Source: Noviherbaspirillum aerium
GTDB lineage: Bacteria; Pseudomonadota; Gammaproteobacteria; Burkholderiales; Burkholderiaceae_D
Direction: 5' to 3'
Assembly (NCBI RefSeq): GCF_008929045.1
Contig: NZ_VFAH01000022.1
Coordinates: forward strand, 1 to 64,000
DNA length: 64,000 bases
Part shown: positions 8,201 through 17,809 of the stretch, piece after piece
How positions within the stretch are numbered: position 1 is the stretch's first letter
Layout of the letters: each line of letters begins with the position of its first letter
Notes under the pieces: model-generated
Told to the model about the DNA's origin: nothing
The model's input: the letters and a program-made list of their open reading frames with translations, nothing else
The model's database searches: none
Program-made: the position numbers and the translations under genes

Positions 8201-9883
8201 ATGATGGGAAAACGACTTTCGCGGATGCTGCCGAAACCGATGACGCTGGCCGTACTGGGCAGCGTCGGACTTCTCTGCGCCGCCTGCGGCGGCAATGATG
8301 ATGCGCCGGCGGTGGCCAGCGCGCTTCTCGGCAGCACCGGCTGCTCGGGCATGGAGAAAGTGCAGTTGCCCAATGTAAGTATCCGCAGCGTTCGCGAGGT
8401 TGCCGCCGACAGCACACGGCCGGCCAATGTCACCAGCGGCGCCTTCCTGCCGGCGCATTGCGTGGTCACTGGCGCCGCCGACGCCTACAAGGGTTCGGAC
8501 GGCGTCGACCGCCACATCGGTTTCGAGCTGCGCCTGCCGAAGACATGGAGCGGCCAGTTCCTGTTCCAGGGCGGCGGCGGCAACGACGGCGTGGTAAATC
8601 CCGCGCTCGGCACCAATACCGGCGCGCTCGCCGCGCTGGAAGGCACGAATGCCTTTGCGCTGTCGCGCGGCTTCGCCGTGGTCAGCACCGACGGCGGCCA
8701 CCAGGGCACCGACGCCTCGGTCTACGGCAAGGATGAGCGCGGCCGCGTCGACCACGCCTACAACGCCTACGACCGCACCGCCCAGATCGCCAAGCAGATG
8801 ATCAACCTTTATTACGGACGCACCCCCGACCATTCCTATTTCATGGGCTGCTCCGGCGGCGGCCGGCAGGGCATGATGTTCTCGCAGCGCTTCCCGAGCT
8901 ATTTCGACGGCATCGTTGCCAGCGCGCCGGCCATGCGCGTGGCCAGCGGCGCCTCGATGTCGGCCGCCTGGGAATCCCAGGCCTATCATGCGATCGCCCC
9001 GCGCGATGCCTCGGGCAATCCGATTCTCAGCCGCGCCTTCAGCGAAAGCGACCTGGCGCTGGTGTCGAACGGCGTGCTGGCGGCCTGCGACGCCAGGGAT
9101 GGCGTGAGCGACGGCATGGTGCAGAATCCGAGCGCGTGCCAGTTCGATCCGGCGGTGCTGCAGTGCAGCGGCGACAAGAACGACAGCTGCCTGTCGGGCG
9201 AGCAGGTGGCCGCCCTCAAGAAAGGATTCGCCGGACCGCGCAATTCCGCCGGCAACGCGCTCTATGCATCCTGGCCGTGGGATGCCGGCATCCGTGCCGC
9301 CGACTGGCGCAACTGGAAGCTCGGGACCTCCGCCACCGCGACGCCGAACTCGCGTTTCATCACGCTGATCCAGAATGCGATGGCCTATGAATTCCTGACA
9401 CCCTACGATGCCGGGTTCAACATCCTGAATTTCGACTTCGACCGCGATCCTCAACGCCTGGCCGCCTATTCGTCCATCTACGACACTTACCGCACCACCG
9501 ATCTTTCGCCCTATACCGGCCGCGGCGGCAAGATGCTGCTCTTCCACGGCGTGAGCGATCCGATCTTCTCGTCGAACGATACCGTCGATTACTACCAGCG
9601 CGTCGCGGCAAGCGCCGGCGGCATGGACAAGGCGCAATCCTTCGCTCGCCTGTTCCTGGTGCCGGGCATGACGCATTGCTCGGGCGGACCGGCCACTGAT
9701 GCCTACGACGGCCTGGCCGCCATCGTCAACTGGGTGGAAAAGGGCGTGGCGCCGGCCAGCGTGGCGGCGCGCGGCACTACGGCTTTCCCCGGCCGCAGCC
9801 GTCCGCTTTGCCCCTATCCGCAATCCGCGCGCTACAAGGGAACGGGCAATGTCGAGGATGCCTCGAACTTCGTCTGCGAGTAA
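8201..9883 (+). CDS. Tannase/feruloyl esterase family hydrolase (lipoprotein)
   Basis: A 560-aa alpha/beta hydrolase. AAGGAG at 8192-8197 precedes twin ATGs at 8201 and 8204; the second has better spacing. The signal peptide ends in a lipobox (LLCAAC), so the mature protein is probably lipid-anchored. Family marks are FMGCSGGGRQG, holding the Cys-Ser pair with the nucleophile, and GMTHCSGGP, holding the His-Cys pair. Together they form the CS-D-HC motif in which a disulfide joins the residues next to Ser and His. Tannase-family enzymes hydrolyse gallate or hydroxycinnamate esters; the substrate here is unknown. A DUF3237 gene and a Bug binding-protein gene follow on the same strand. Confidence 0.9.
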   Translation: MMGKRLSRMLPKPMTLAVLGSVGLLCAACGGNDDAPAVASALLGSTGCSGMEKVQLPNVSIRSVREVAADSTRPANVTSGAFLPAHCVVTGAADAYKGSDGVDRHIGFELRLPKTWSGQFLFQGGGGNDGVVNPALGTNTGALAALEGTNAFALSRGFAVVSTDGGHQGTDASVYGKDERGRVDHAYNAYDRTAQIAKQMINLYYGRTPDHSYFMGCSGGGRQGMMFSQRFPSYFDGIVASAPAMRVASGASMSAAWESQAYHAIAPRDASGNPILSRAFSESDLALVSNGVLAACDARDGVSDGMVQNPSACQFDPAVLQCSGDKNDSCLSGEQVAALKKGFAGPRNSAGNALYASWPWDAGIRAADWRNWKLGTSATATPNSRFITLIQNAMAYEFLTPYDAGFNILNFDFDRDPQRLAAYSSIYDTYRTTDLSPYTGRGGKMLLFHGVSDPIFSSNDTVDYYQRVAASAGGMDKAQSFARLFLVPGMTHCSGGPATDAYDGLAAIVNWVEKGVAPASVAARGTTAFPGRSRPLCPYPQSARYKGTGNVEDASNFVCE

Positions 9884-9996
9884 GGCAGGAGATAAGGCAC
9901 AAGGCAGGACAGCATTAACTGGCGGCGGCGCGGTGCAATGGTTTGGCGCAGCGCCGCCGCGTGAATCACACCGAACTTGAAGAAAGCGGAACCGAC

Positions 9997-10470
9997 ATGA
10001 GCAACATCGCCGTACAAAGCCCATCCACCCGTTTCCTGTGCCGCATCACCGCGAAGGTGGCTCCCGTCGTCTCGCTGGGCACGACCGCCTGCGGCGAGCG
10101 GCGCTACGTGACCATTACCGGCGGCACGGTGAACGGCGAGGAATTCAACGGCAAGGTCGTGGCCGGCGGCGTCGACTGGCAGCTGCAGCGCGCGGACGGC
10201 ACGCTCGACATTGCCGCGCACTACGTGATCCAGGACGACGACGGCGCGCAGGTCGAGATCCGCAGCGACGGCTTCCGCCATGGTCCCGCCGAGGTCATGC
10301 AGCGCCTCGCGGCGGGGGAGGAGGTGGCCCCGGACGAATACTATTTCAGGACGGCGATCACCTTCCAGACCGGCGCGGCGCGCTGGCGCCATCTCAATTC
10401 GATGATCGCCATCGGCATGGGCGCGCGCACGGCGGGCGCGGCCATCATCGACGTGCACCTGGTGCTTTGA
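9997..10470 (+). CDS. DUF3237 domain protein
   Basis: A 157-aa protein matching the DUF3237 layout: an N-terminal FLCRITAKVAPVVSLG strand, GERRYVTITGGTVNG, a central GGVDWQLQRADGTLDI block, and a C-terminal YYFRTAITFQTG. The ATG at 9997 gives the normal N-terminus. The family forms small beta-barrels and is often found beside tannase, aromatic-degradation and Bug genes, but has no proven activity. It lies between the tannase and a Bug binding protein and is probably in one transcript with them. Confidence 0.85.
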   Translation: MSNIAVQSPSTRFLCRITAKVAPVVSLGTTACGERRYVTITGGTVNGEEFNGKVVAGGVDWQLQRADGTLDIAAHYVIQDDDGAQVEIRSDGFRHGPAEVMQRLAAGEEVAPDEYYFRTAITFQTGAARWRHLNSMIAIGMGARTAGAAIIDVHLVL

Positions 10471-10532
10471 ACGCAGCACCGGCACGACAGTCATTGCATA
10501 AGAGAACACAGACATACATTCAGGAGACCAAC

Positions 10533-11549
10533 ATGCATCGCACACCCGTATTCGCCACATTGCCGGCACGCGCCGGCCTGATCCGACTTGCCGCCGCGGC
10601 CGTGCTGCTGGCGGCGGGCGCCGCTCACATGAGCGCCGCGCTGGCGCAGTCCTATCCGACCCGCCCGGTGCGCCTGGTGGTGGGCTTCCCCAGCGGCACG
10701 GGGCCGGACCTGGTGGCGCGCATCGTCGCGCAGAAACTGCAGGAAGCGACCGGCCAGGGCTTCGTGGTCGACAACAAGACCGGCGCCGCCGGGCTGATCG
10801 CGGCGCGCGAGGCGGCCAAGGCGGCGCCGGACGGCTACACGCTGTTTCTCGGCACCGTCGGCGAGATGGCCATTTCCCCCAGCACCTATACCAAGCTCGG
10901 CTTCGATCCGGTCAAGGACTTCGCGCCCATCAGCCATGTCGTGACATCGGACTTCGCCTTCGTGGTGCCGGCAACGATTCCCGCGAAGAACCTGAAGGAA
11001 TACGTGGAATGGGGCAAGGCGCAGAAGAATCTGTTCATGGGCACCTTCGGCGCCGGCACGCCCGGCCATTTCGGCATTGCCATGCTGGCCGATGCCACGC
11101 AGCTCAAGATGGAAGCGGTGCATTACAAAAGCACGGGCGATGCGATGAGCGGCGTGATCGCCGGCGACACGCAGGGCCTGTTCGGCACGCTCGCGCTGGT
11201 GTCCTCGCATGTCAAGGGCGGCAAGCTGCGCGCGCTGGCCACCTCGGGCCCGGCCCGCTCGACCATGCTGCCCGATGTGGCCACGGCCAAGGAGCAGGGA
11301 TATCCGTCGGTGGAATTCGGCGCATGGTTCGGCGTGTATGCGCCGGCAAAGACACCCAACGACATCCTCGACAAGCTCAACGGCGAAGTCGTGAAGGCCA
11401 TGCAGGCGCCCGAGGTGAAGGAGAAGCTGCAGGGCGCGGGCTTCCGTGTCGCGGGCTCCAGCCGCCAGGACTTCGACCGGCTGCTGCGCGAGGATTTGCC
11501 GCGCTGGGAAAAGGTGGTGAAGGCTACCGGTTTCAAGGCGCAGGAATGA
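10533..11549 (+). CDS. Bug/TctC family periplasmic solute-binding protein
   Basis: A 338-aa protein starting at ATG 10533 with CAGGAGA upstream. It has a long signal peptide ending ALAQS and the Bug family signature: YPTRPVRLVVGFPSGTGPDL, then GAAGLIAAREAAKAAPDGYT, and FGAWFGVYAPAKTP. Bug proteins bind carboxylated or aromatic acids in the periplasm, with or without a tripartite transporter; no TctAB partner is nearby. Being third after a tannase and a DUF3237 gene, it may bind the aromatic acid released by the esterase. That is context inference. Confidence 0.92.
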   Translation: MHRTPVFATLPARAGLIRLAAAAVLLAAGAAHMSAALAQSYPTRPVRLVVGFPSGTGPDLVARIVAQKLQEATGQGFVVDNKTGAAGLIAAREAAKAAPDGYTLFLGTVGEMAISPSTYTKLGFDPVKDFAPISHVVTSDFAFVVPATIPAKNLKEYVEWGKAQKNLFMGTFGAGTPGHFGIAMLADATQLKMEAVHYKSTGDAMSGVIAGDTQGLFGTLALVSSHVKGGKLRALATSGPARSTMLPDVATAKEQGYPSVEFGAWFGVYAPAKTPNDILDKLNGEVVKAMQAPEVKEKLQGAGFRVAGSSRQDFDRLLREDLPRWEKVVKATGFKAQE

Positions 11550-11574
11550 TGGCGCTCGCGCGGTAGAAAGTGGA

Positions 11575-11622
11575 GCGCGGGAGGGATAGGTTGGATGCAA
11601 CCGATAAACCATCCCCCCGCGC
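11575..11622. terminator. Long GC-rich hairpin after the tannase operon
   Basis: GCGCGGGAGGGAT (11575-11587) pairs with ATCCCCCCGCGC (11611-11622) with one bulge, and GGTT/AACC pair inside. There is no T tract, so it may be an mRNA-stabilising or factor-assisted termination structure closing the operon. The rest of 11550-11960 holds no gene I can support. Confidence 0.45.
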
Positions 11623-11960
11623 GCCGCCAATGAAAATGACCGCCCGCAAGAACCGGCTATCAAAGTGATGTTGGCCGGGACATGAATCCATCATTTCGGC
11701 GCGGCCACGCATGCCGCCAAGTTATCCGTGCAGCCTGGCAGCGCGGATGCCTGAACACAGGCAATACATACAGGCAAGACAGGCAAGCCAAACAAACGAA
11801 ACAGCGATAGATACACATTGTCATAGAACTAATCTTCAACTTGCATTTCTTATTTCTGGTGGATGACCAGGCATATGTTCTACGAGCAATGTTCTGGTCG
11901 CCGGTGAGCCGGACTCATGGTTCGCAGGATCCGGCCCCTATCATTAACAAGGAGCGAGAA

Positions 11961-13058
11961 ATGAAAGATCAGAATCAGACAGATCAAAACAAAGAGACGA
12001 CCACTCCGATCGCGAGTGGAGTAGCGCCAGGACCGGGCGAGCATCTGATTGATGCATCCTCGCAGCCGTCCATCGCATCCAGCACGCCGGGAGACAGCGT
12101 CGGCGCGTCGGGCAGGGCCGGCATGGATGCCACCGGCCTGTATGGCGGCACCAGCTCCGATCTTGGCAGCAACACGTCGCGTACTTCCCGCGCGTCGACG
12201 CAGGGCGCACGCCAGCGTGAATCCTTGCCCTATGAAACCGCGACTTCGGAACGCTACGACTCCCTGCGCGGCTACGATACTTCAACTTACGGCGATCAGA
12301 GTGCATCACAGGCCTCGATGCTGCAGAGCGCCGCCAGCCAGCTGAGCGGCTCGAGGGGCGCCTTTCTGGCGGGCACCGTCATCGCCGGTTTCCTGCTTCA
12401 GCGTTTCCTGCAGGCTTCGCCGGCGAAGCGCTCCAGTCAACGCTACCAGACTTACAGGTCGGACACCTCCGGACTCGGTTACGGAACGGATGCATCCCTG
12501 GATGCGGAGCGTCCATATGGCGTCGACTCAGCCTATGCGGCCGACACATCGTATGGCGCCGGTTCATCGACGGGCTCCGGCATGTCTTCGACGGGAACGC
12601 TCAACCGCGTCACCGACCGTGTCAAGCAGGCAAGCGATACCGCCCGCACCAGGCTGCAGTCAACCACGGCAGATGCAAAGTCGCGCCTGAACGACATGAG
12701 CCACACCACGAAAACCCAGTATTACCGCGCGAAGCACCGCGTCGATACCATGAAGGATGAGCAGCCGCTGCTGATCGGCGCGCTCGGCATTGCGCTTGGC
12801 GCAGGCCTGGGTTCCATGCTGGCCGTGACACGCAAGGAAAACGAATTGCTCGGCGGCGTGCGCGACAACCTGATGGGCAAGGCGAAGGAAATCGCGTCGA
12901 CGCAGATGCAGACGGTGAAGGAATCGGCCCAGCGTCTCACCGAGGCCGCCAAGCAGGAAGCACAGCGCACCAAGGATGAAATGGCGGCGAAGGTGACCCA
13001 GGGCAGCGCTCAGTCCGGAACCGGCAACTCAGGCACGACAGGCCAGAGTATTCATTAA
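11961..13058 (+). CDS. Ser/Thr/Tyr-rich stress-type membrane protein
   Basis: A 365-aa protein; ATG 11961 has AAGGAGCGA upstream. The first 130 residues and residues 145-220 are low-complexity (Ser, Thr, Gly, Tyr, Asp). A short hydrophobic helix lies near residues 133-145 (GAFLAGTVIAGFLLQRFL) and a second near 270-290 (PLLIGALGIALGAGLGSML). An amphipathic helical region (RVTDRVKQASDTARTRLQ) precedes the second, and a charged helix (VKESAQRLTEAAKQEAQR) follows. This resembles the nutrient-deprivation-induced / ElaB-DUF3618-like proteins that tether to membranes; the assignment is loose. A strong terminator follows, so it is probably monocistronic. Confidence 0.8.
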   Translation: MKDQNQTDQNKETTTPIASGVAPGPGEHLIDASSQPSIASSTPGDSVGASGRAGMDATGLYGGTSSDLGSNTSRTSRASTQGARQRESLPYETATSERYDSLRGYDTSTYGDQSASQASMLQSAASQLSGSRGAFLAGTVIAGFLLQRFLQASPAKRSSQRYQTYRSDTSGLGYGTDASLDAERPYGVDSAYAADTSYGAGSSTGSGMSSTGTLNRVTDRVKQASDTARTRLQSTTADAKSRLNDMSHTTKTQYYRAKHRVDTMKDEQPLLIGALGIALGAGLGSMLAVTRKENELLGGVRDNLMGKAKEIASTQMQTVKESAQRLTEAAKQEAQRTKDEMAAKVTQGSAQSGTGNSGTTGQSIH

Positions 13059-13135
13059 AGAGGGTGTCACCGGGCTTAAAGGCACTGCGGGAAGCCGCGG
13101 TGCCGCACCGACTCCGGCACATGCTCAGGAAGTGG

Positions 13136-13172
13136 AAATCGCCTCGATACCTGCGTATCGAGGCGATTTTTT
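13136..13172 (+). terminator. Rho-independent terminator
   Basis: A perfect 15-bp stem (AAATCGCCTCGATAC, loop CTGC, GTATCGAGGCGATTT) followed by a T run. It ends the transcript of the upstream stress-type gene. No gene was seen between it and the chemoreceptor start. Confidence 0.93.
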
Positions 13173-13485
13173 ATTGCCTGGCCGCGCGTGACTCCGGGCC
13201 TCCGGGTCTGCGGATCCCAGCACCATGCCAATGCGGTATCGATCCTGTACAGAACGTCAACAATTCACGGACTTGTTATCCACCTGTGGACGGAAAGACA
13301 TATACGCGTGCATTGTGAACATCTTTCCTGGTTGAAACTTGTGTACGATTCCCGGCAAATTACCCCGCTGCGCCTTGAAGGCCTCGAAAATGCCACGGCG
13401 AAAGCTTGCTGGTCGCAATTCGGATTCACCCGGTCCGATGCGTGGCCACCTCCATCAGCACCATTACGGAAAAGTCACAGGAACC

Positions 13486-15084
13486 ATGAAAAAGCCAGGG
13501 ACCATGAAAATCGGCATCAAATTCACGATCGGATTCGGCGCTGTCGCCTTCCTGATCCTTGCGCTTTCAGTGTTTTCCCTGATCCGCCTGCATGAGATCG
13601 GCAGTTTCGTCGAGGATCAGAACAGGCTCAGGAGCGAGAAGCTGGAACGCCTGTATGTGGCTCGCGAAGCGCTTGGCCAGACCGGACTGGCAGCACGCAA
13701 TGCCTTCATTTACACGGATGATGCGCACGCCAGGAGCGAGCTCGATATGCTCGACCAGCAGAAGGCGATCTACCTGCAAGCATTGAACGAAATGACGCCC
13801 CTGTTCGCCGGCGATGCGCAATTCCAGAAGGTGCGGCAGGGGCTGCTGACGATGGCCGAGGAGCTCAAGCGTCCGCGCCAGTATCGCGAGGCGGCCAAGA
13901 TGCAGGAGTTCGGGGAGTTCCTCGTCAAGGAATGCAGTCCGCTGCGCCGGCAGATCGTCTCGGATATCGATGCCGTCGTGAAATCGCTGCAGCAGGTGGT
14001 GGCGCGCGGAAGCGAGGAAGCCGAAGCGCGGGTGGAACATGCGGAATTCATCATCTTCGTGGCAGCCGCCGTCACGCTGCTGCTCAGCATCATTACAGGC
14101 ACCGTGCTGACCAGGGGCCTGCTCGGGCAACTGGGCGGGGAGCCGGGCGATCTCAGCCGGATTGCCAGGAGTATCGCCCTCGGCGACCTGACCGCGGCGA
14201 TCCATGTCCGCGGCGGCGATCAGTCCAGCGTCATGCATGCGATGCGGGAAATGCAGCGCAGCCTGGTGCGCATCGTCTCGGATGTGCGCAGCGGCACCGA
14301 ACTGATTACCGCGGCATCCGCGGAAATCGCGTCGGGCAACCTGGACCTGTCTTCGCGCACCGAGCAGCAGGCCGCTTCCCTGGAAAAGACGTCGTCCTCG
14401 ATGGAGGAACTGACCGCGACGGTAAGGCAGAATGCCGACAATGCGCGCCAGGCCAACGAGCTGGCGCTGTCGGCCTCCGGCGTGGCCGTCAAGGGCGGGG
14501 AAGTCGTGTCGCAGGTGGTTGCCACCATGGGCCTGATCAATGATTCCGCCAGCAAGATCGCCGACATCACCGGCGTAATCGACGGCATTGCCTTCCAGAC
14601 CAATATTCTTGCGCTCAATGCGGCGGTCGAAGCCGCCCGTGCCGGCGAACAGGGCCGCGGCTTCGCGGTAGTCGCGGCGGAAGTGCGTACGCTCGCGCAG
14701 CGGTCCGCCGCGGCGGCCAAGGAAATCAAGCTGCTCATCGCGGATTCCGTCGACAAGGTCGATACCGGCAGCCGACTCGTCGGCGTGGCCGGAAGCACGA
14801 TGGAAGAGATCGTCCGCAGCGTCAAGCAGGTCAATGACATCATGGCAGACATCAGTACGGCGTCGCAGGAGCAGAGCGCGGGGCTAGGCCAGGTGCATCA
14901 GGCCGTCGGGCAGATGGATCAGGTGACGCAGCAGAACGCGGCACTGGTCGAAGAGGCGGCGGCCACCGCCGAATCGCTCCGGGAACAGGCGGACAACCTG
15001 TCGCGGCTGGTCAGCGTGTTCAGGCTGGACGGCGACAGCGGGAATGAACTCGTGCGGAAGCCGGCTGCGCTGCTGCCCGCCTGA
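13486..15084 (+). CDS. Methyl-accepting chemotaxis protein
   Basis: A 532-aa receptor. Start chosen at ATG 13486 (AGGA just upstream); ATG 13504 is possible. Domains in order: TM1 at about residues 10-32, a roughly 150-residue helical periplasmic sensor, TM2 at about 185-207, HAMP, then the long signalling coiled coil. The hairpin tip carries the invariant motif ([34 protein letters not shown]). There is no CheR-binding pentapeptide at the C-terminus (it ends ALLPA), so it would rely on other receptors for adaptation. The ligand is unknown. Confidence 0.93.
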   Translation: MKKPGTMKIGIKFTIGFGAVAFLILALSVFSLIRLHEIGSFVEDQNRLRSEKLERLYVAREALGQTGLAARNAFIYTDDAHARSELDMLDQQKAIYLQALNEMTPLFAGDAQFQKVRQGLLTMAEELKRPRQYREAAKMQEFGEFLVKECSPLRRQIVSDIDAVVKSLQQVVARGSEEAEARVEHAEFIIFVAAAVTLLLSIITGTVLTRGLLGQLGGEPGDLSRIARSIALGDLTAAIHVRGGDQSSVMHAMREMQRSLVRIVSDVRSGTELITAASAEIASGNLDLSSRTEQQAASLEKTSSSMEELTATVRQNADNARQANELALSASGVAVKGGEVVSQVVATMGLINDSASKIADITGVIDGIAFQTNILALNAAVEAARAGEQGRGFAVVAAEVRTLAQRSAAAAKEIKLLIADSVDKVDTGSRLVGVAGSTMEEIVRSVKQVNDIMADISTASQEQSAGLGQVHQAVGQMDQVTQQNAALVEEAAATAESLREQADNLSRLVSVFRLDGDSGNELVRKPAALLPA

Positions 15085-15151
15085 TACCCGGGAAACGCCA
15101 ACACTTCCCGCGGCAGGCATGCCAGCCGCGGCCGCTCGTCCATGGCCGGGT

Positions 15152-15787
15152 TCATCCAGACAATTGCTCCACGTGCCGCACTGCCGCGCGCAAGGTCTCG
15201 ACCGGCACCGCGCCATGCACCGGGACGGCCGATGCCAGCGGCGCTCCGGCGGCGCGCACCAGCGTCAGGGGCACGCCGGTGATGCCAAGCCTGCGCGCCT
15301 GCGATTCATCGTCCACCACCGCAGCCGTATAACGTTCCTGCGCAAGAGCCTCCAGCAAGGCATCGCCATCCAGACCGCAGTCGCCTGCCAGCGCCGCCAG
15401 CACATCCGTTCTGCCGATATCCCTGCCATCCTCGAAGAAGGCGCGGAACAAGGCCAGGTGCATGGCATCGAAGCGACCCTGCTCGCGCGCGAAGAATACC
15501 GCCTCGAAGGCCTGGCGGCTGCGCGGCTGCACCGGCGGCAGGCGCAATGCCATGCCGCGTTCGGCGGCCATCGGATAAACGGAGCGGTTCCAGGTGGTAT
15601 GCAGGTATTCGCCATCCGGATCGAGCGTGGGAACCGGATCCGGCCGCAATTCGAACGCATGCCAGTTTGCCGCCAGCCGCGTCCCGTATTCCCGCTGCAC
15701 GGCTTCGATCGCCGGCAGTTCCAGGTAGCAGAATGGACAGACGTAGTCGCTCCAGATGTCAAGGATGATTTCCGAGCCGGCAGCCAT
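15152..15787 (-). CDS. DsbA-family oxidoreductase (FrnE/HCCA isomerase-like)
   Basis: A 211-aa protein with thioredoxin fold and inserted helical domain. The ATG at 15787 gives a start directly before the first strand. The active site is C17-P-F-C20 (WSDYVCPFCYLELPAI), as in cytoplasmic FrnE-like proteins, and the cis-Pro loop is GITGVPLT. There is no signal peptide, so it acts in the cytoplasm. FrnE-type proteins are linked to oxidative stress and thiol exchange; the substrate is unknown. The frame stays open far upstream, but that stretch contains gene debris, not an extension. Confidence 0.88.
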   Translation of the reverse strand: MAAGSEIILDIWSDYVCPFCYLELPAIEAVQREYGTRLAANWHAFELRPDPVPTLDPDGEYLHTTWNRSVYPMAAERGMALRLPPVQPRSRQAFEAVFFAREQGRFDAMHLALFRAFFEDGRDIGRTDVLAALAGDCGLDGDALLEALAQERYTAAVVDDESQARRLGITGVPLTLVRAAGAPLASAVPVHGAVPVETLRAAVRHVEQLSG

Positions 15788-15910
15788 GGGGCCTCCCGTG
15801 TGCAGTACATGATGTGCCAGACCCCGCTTCGGACAAGGGGTTCCTTTCATGCGCCGGAACAAGCACCCGACAGGCGGGACCGACACGACCGGCGGGAAAG
15901 GCACCGGGCT

Positions 15911-16035
15911 TGTGCGCCGGCGCGCTGCGCGCAGGGACAGCGCTACCGGCTGCATGTGGTCTTTCATGGCTGCAACCAGGGATTTTCCCGGGACGGCGAC
16001 CAGTTCTTCCGCCACAGCGGCATCAAGTTCGATCG
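15911..16035 (+). pseudogene. PHB depolymerase fragment
   Basis: The + strand reads PARCAQGQRYRLHVVFHGCNQ then DQFFRHSGI. This matches the C-terminal region of intracellular/extracellular PHB depolymerases (PAxCaxGxxCRLHVxxHGCxQ ... xxHxGYN). It has neither start nor the rest of the domain, and abuts a fragment of a different gene on the other strand. It is a decayed remnant. Confidence 0.6.
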
Positions 16036-16141
16036 GTTCTCCCTGCCGGTGGATTATGTCCTTGATGGGGATTTCCGCCATCTCGAGCGACGGCAGCAAT
16101 TCCAGGTACTCTTCGTCGGGAAGCTGGCCAACGAGTAACGA
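16028..16141 (-). pseudogene. Crp/Fnr-family regulator N-terminal fragment
   Basis: The minus strand reads LLVGQLPDEEYLELLPSLEM then IPIKDIIHRQGEPIE. This is the typical opening of a Crp/Fnr cyclic-nucleotide-binding domain (LLaaLPxxEYxxLLPxLExvxLPxGxxlyxxGexi). It stops abruptly where the PHB depolymerase fragment begins. No DNA-binding part is present. Confidence 0.55.
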
Positions 16142-16167
16142 AGGCAAGCGGCGTCGCGAGGCCTTGC

Positions 16168-17427
16168 CTACGCCGCCTTCTGCGCAGCGGGCGAATGTCC
16201 GTCCGCCGCCATCCGGTAGCATCGCTTTCCCGCGCGCTTGGCCTCGTACATCGCCTGGTCGGCGTCGGCCAGCAGCCGTTCGATATCCGGATCATCCAGC
16301 GAGAGCTGCGCGATCCCTATGCTCAGCCCGAGTGCGCCAAGCGGCAGCTGGGCAATGGGGCGGCCGCCGGCGAAGGCCTGCAGCAGCCGCTGCGCCAGGC
16401 CTTCCAGCTGCGCCGGTGCCAGGCCGCCGGCGATGATGACGAATTCGTCGCCGCCGAGCCGCGCGAGACAGTCGGCGCCGCGTATCTGCGAGCGGATCAT
16501 TTCGCTGGCCCAGACCAGTGCCGCATCGCCCGCGTCGTGACCGAGGGTGTTGTTGATGTCGGAGAAGCCGTCGAGGTCGATGAACAGCGCCGCCAGCGGC
16601 TGCCGGTGGCGCACGCTGTCGGCCATCGCATTCCTGGTCCACTCCGTCAGGAAGCGGCGGTTGGGCAAGCCGGTCAGCTGGTCATGGCTGGCATCCAGCG
16701 CCAGCCGCTGCGCCTCGCGCCTGAGCAGCCGGCGGCCTTCGGCTCCATACCAGAACGCGAGGCAGAATCCCGCCGCGATCGACAGCACCCACAGCGCAAA
16801 CAATCCCTTGGCCTCGCGCACCACCTGATCTGTCGCCTTGTCCTGCGCCAGCTGCCGCTGGCGGAAGCCGGCATTGAGATCCTGGATGATGTGCTGCAGC
16901 GTGCGCAGGTGCGCGGAGTTCTCCACCAGCTCCTGCGTGCTGACCGCCGGCGGCAGCGCATTCGGCACGGCAGCGGGCGAGCCTCCGAGTTGGGAGTGGG
17001 TCAGCATGCGCAGCCTGGCAATCAACGCCTTGGCTGCGCCGTCGTCCTGCGGCACCATGCGGTCGAGGATGGCGATGTTTTTCCGCAGCTCCAGGCCGCC
17101 CTGCTCGAAAGGCCCCATGAAACTCACGTCGCCTGTCAGCATGAAGTGCTGCTGTCCCGCTTTCATGTTCTGGATATTGCTCAAGATGTTGAGCGCCGTG
17201 GCCGAGGCCTCCGCCGCCCTGCGGTGTTCATCATGGCCATCGAGGATGCGGTTCGCCTGCAGGCCGAACGTGATGCATCCGGCAATCGCGAGAAGGGCGC
17301 TGAATACCAGCGCCGAAAAACTGAACGCCTCGAAGCGCGCGTGCTTCTTTTTCCATGACGCGCCGGCTTCTCCGGATGCAGTTTTGCCGGTTCGAAGAAG
17401 TGCGACGGGCGTGGTGGTTTTGATCAT
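16168..17427 (-). CDS. Membrane-bound diguanylate cyclase (GGDEF)
   Basis: A 419-aa protein. TM1 lies at about residues 35-58, then a helical periplasmic domain of about 150 residues (CHASE3-like), TM2 at about 205-225, and a GGDEF domain that begins near HDQLTGLPNRR. The catalytic motif GGDEF starts at residue 325, and the product-inhibition I-site RxxD (RGAD) lies five residues before it. It should therefore make c-di-GMP and be feedback-inhibited. No EAL domain. The gene stands alone between gene debris and an intergenic region. Confidence 0.93.
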   Translation of the reverse strand: MIKTTTPVALLRTGKTASGEAGASWKKKHARFEAFSFSALVFSALLAIAGCITFGLQANRILDGHDEHRRAAEASATALNILSNIQNMKAGQQHFMLTGDVSFMGPFEQGGLELRKNIAILDRMVPQDDGAAKALIARLRMLTHSQLGGSPAAVPNALPPAVSTQELVENSAHLRTLQHIIQDLNAGFRQRQLAQDKATDQVVREAKGLFALWVLSIAAGFCLAFWYGAEGRRLLRREAQRLALDASHDQLTGLPNRRFLTEWTRNAMADSVRHRQPLAALFIDLDGFSDINNTLGHDAGDAALVWASEMIRSQIRGADCLARLGGDEFVIIAGGLAPAQLEGLAQRLLQAFAGGRPIAQLPLGALGLSIGIAQLSLDDPDIERLLADADQAMYEAKRAGKRCYRMAADGHSPAAQKAA

Positions 17428-17809
17428 GATATGTCGAAAAGGCTTGTGCGCCTGTCATCAAGTGCGCCATCGCCTGGCTCGTGGGCCGGCGTAAGCGGAC
17501 TGGAGCGCGTCGGCGACGCCAGGGAAGCAATGCCTGTTGGATGCGCAAAAGCAAAAATCGTTCTCCGCTGGAAACACACGGTACGAATGAAAGCCGTGCA
17601 TGACGGCCTTATCGCCGCCTTATCGCTGCGGGATTGCCGCCGGATTGCCGCAGGCATGTTGGAGTGCAGGGGATTGCCGCTTTGCCCGGATGCAGTCGAT
17701 GCACGAATTGCAAGCGGCGAGGCGAAGGACTGAAGAAATTATGTTAAGTAATGGAACTGTTCTTCCATGTATCAATTTGCCGGATCGTCCGTCATGTCTC
17801 GGCCGCCTG
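17428..17809. other. Intergenic, nothing recognised
   Basis: 382 bases upstream of the diguanylate cyclase gene. I saw no supportable coding sequence or strong hairpin. It must contain the cyclase promoter, but no convincing -35/-10 pair stands out. Confidence 0.5.

Noticed and set aside
7964-10024. 686-aa minus-strand frame opposite the tannase gene
   Set aside because: Shadow caused by high GC; Ala/Arg/His-rich with no domain, while the + strand has a complete tannase.
13273-13290. DnaA-box-like TTATCCACC with adjacent inverted TCCACAGGT
   Set aside because: A single weak pair with no AT-rich region or cluster of boxes; not enough for an origin.
15788-16222. N-terminal extension of the DsbA-like protein to 356 aa
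   Set aside because: The added stretch contains a Crp/Fnr fragment and the complement of a PHB depolymerase fragment; the true start at 15787 directly precedes the thioredoxin-fold strand.
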